Assembly (NCBI GenBank): GCA_004557825.1
Contig: SFFL01000026.1
Location: forward strand, 1 to 30,879
DNA: 30,879 nucleotides
From: Bacteroidales bacterium
GTDB lineage: Bacteria > Bacteroidota > Bacteroidia > Bacteroidales > Muribaculaceae
Reading direction: 5' to 3'
The notes below the pieces were generated by a model that made no database searches, was not told the origin of the DNA, and saw only the letters and a list, made by a program, of their open reading frames with translations. The translations under genes were made by a program, and so were the position numbers. Positions 29,966-30,879 of this stretch are shown here, piece after piece (positions within the stretch are counted from its first letter, which is position 1; every line of letters begins with the position of its first letter).

Positions 29966-30879
29966 ATGAAAAATATCCTCAAACCGGCGCTGGTAATAGC
30001 GCTGCTGCTTGGTGCGCTGAATGTCAGCGCCCTGGAGCCGACCTGGCACATCGACTTCTCCTCGGTGTTCGACAACCGCGAGGGTGACGGCGACATCACC
30101 GCAGCCAAAACTTATTTCTTCACCAATCTGGCTCCGGAGGTGGGTGTGAAATTCACTGCGACCGACCGGATTGCCGGCGGTGTGGAATGGTTTCAGCCAA
30201 TCGGCTGCGAATGGGATGGCCACCGGGTAAGCCCCACGCTCTATTACCGCCACGAGGGGAGCTGCTGGCGCTTCTCGATGGGTATGTTTCCGCGCAAGCA
30301 GCTGGTGGAGGAGATGCCCGGTTTTCTGTGGAGCGATTCGTTGAGCTATTATCAGAACAATATCCGTGGCGCATTGGTGCAGTATGTGCATCCCAAGGGA
30401 TATTTCGACCTCTATGTCGACTGGCGCGGAATGCAGACCCGCAAGCAGCGCGAGGCATTCAATATAGTGTTTCACGGGCAGATGTCGCCGCGGCGCAACT
30501 GGCTGAATCTCGGCCTGTATGCGCAGATGAACCACTATGCTATGCAGAAGGATGCGCCTGCCGATCAGCATATCGTAGATAATTTCATCGTGAACCCCTA
30601 CGTCGGTGCCGACTTGGGAAAGAGCGTCGGCACTGATTCGCTGAGTGTGCGCGCCGGATTGCTGATGACGGTGGAGCGCAATCGCGCTGTGCCATCGGGA
30701 GGATGGGAAACTCCCGCCGGTTTTTATCTCGAAGCGGTGGGCGAGTGGCGCTGGCTCGGCGTGAAGAATACGCTGTATGTGGGTAAGGCTTTGCTGCCGT
30801 CGTATAATTTTCCCGATCCGAATTTTGCCGACCCGTCGCAGCCGCATGCCACTGCTGAAGAGATTGCCGTGAATCCGGA
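29966..30879 (+). CDS. outer-membrane beta-barrel-like protein, C-terminus cut by window edge
   Basis: An ATG at 29966 opens a frame with no stop to the window end, giving 304 residues. It starts MKNILKPALVIALLLGALNV with a signal peptide (likely cleavage after SALE or ALNVSA). The mature part is a run of amphipathic, aromatic-rich strands (WHIDFSSVF, YFFTNLAPEVGVKF, IAGGVEWFQPIG, YFDLYVDWRGM, WLNLGLYAQMNHY, FYLEAVGEWRW), as in outer-membrane barrels. I do not recognise a named family. Codon use and GC agree with neighbouring genes, and the reverse-strand frames in the same stretch look like shadows. No porin plug or TonB box is seen in the visible part. Confidence 0.8.
   Translation, partial: MKNILKPALVIALLLGALNVSALEPTWHIDFSSVFDNREGDGDITAAKTYFFTNLAPEVGVKFTATDRIAGGVEWFQPIGCEWDGHRVSPTLYYRHEGSCWRFSMGMFPRKQLVEEMPGFLWSDSLSYYQNNIRGALVQYVHPKGYFDLYVDWRGMQTRKQREAFNIVFHGQMSPRRNWLNLGLYAQMNHYAMQKDAPADQHIVDNFIVNPYVGADLGKSVGTDSLSVRAGLLMTVERNRAVPSGGWETPAGFYLEAVGEWRWLGVKNTLYVGKALLPSYNFPDPNFADPSQPHATAEEIAVNP

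Noticed and set aside
29939..30847. Minus-strand 302-codon frame at the right end
   Set aside because: The plus-strand frame from 29966 has a signal peptide and barrel-like strands with normal codon use; the reverse frame is arginine/histidine-rich without family features.

Overview
The window looks like a chromosomal segment from an anaerobic gut Bacteroidales, most likely close to the Muribaculaceae. That placement is inferred from gene families (SprA, DUF3316, DUF3332, a BspA-like leucine-rich-repeat protein, Nim-type flavoprotein, short HPF), from high coding GC, and from repeated promoters of the Bacteroidetes type (TTTG, 19-20 bases, TAnnTTTG) with almost no Shine-Dalgarno sequences. 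I found no rRNA, tRNA or CRISPR array.

Layout. Bases 1-321 hold no complete gene; they carry three hairpins, a 22-base direct repeat and a possible leftward ORF cut by the edge. Next, on the minus strand, come sprA (T9SS outer-membrane translocon) and ruvA, preceded by a two-gene operon of a Gdx/SugE-like SMR exporter and a Nim-like flavoprotein. Bases 9434-9851 are a regulatory region with a near-palindrome array, a strong promoter and two competing hairpins. They lead into an AT-rich plus-strand gene for a secreted BspA-like protein with a T9SS-type C-terminal domain. It is broken by a TAA codon exactly at the end of its signal peptide.

From 11.3 to 23.4 kb all genes are on the minus strand: DUF3332 lipoprotein, MBOAT acyltransferase, SGNH-like partner and phosphoglucomutase; cdsA, purM and an MltF-like transglycosylase; and a three-gene group of DUF3316 protein, S41 peptidase lipoprotein and an orphan metal-chelate binding lipoprotein. 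parC-like topoisomerase IV A then diverges from the plus-strand rpsU, xerC, hpf group, where hpf has an unusual perfect Shine-Dalgarno. A phage-type amidase, a YitT-family membrane protein and the start of an outer-membrane barrel protein complete the window.

The most interesting material lies between the genes: two related palindromic GGACGCACC elements, and a recurring pattern of imperfect tandem duplications with about 19-26 base periods in the gaps, several of which copy a gene's stop-codon region. No single new multi-gene defence or metabolic system is evident. The best leads are the interrupted T9SS cargo gene with its elaborate leader, the structured leader in front of the SMR-Nim operon, the palindromic elements and the SD-bearing hpf next to rpsU.
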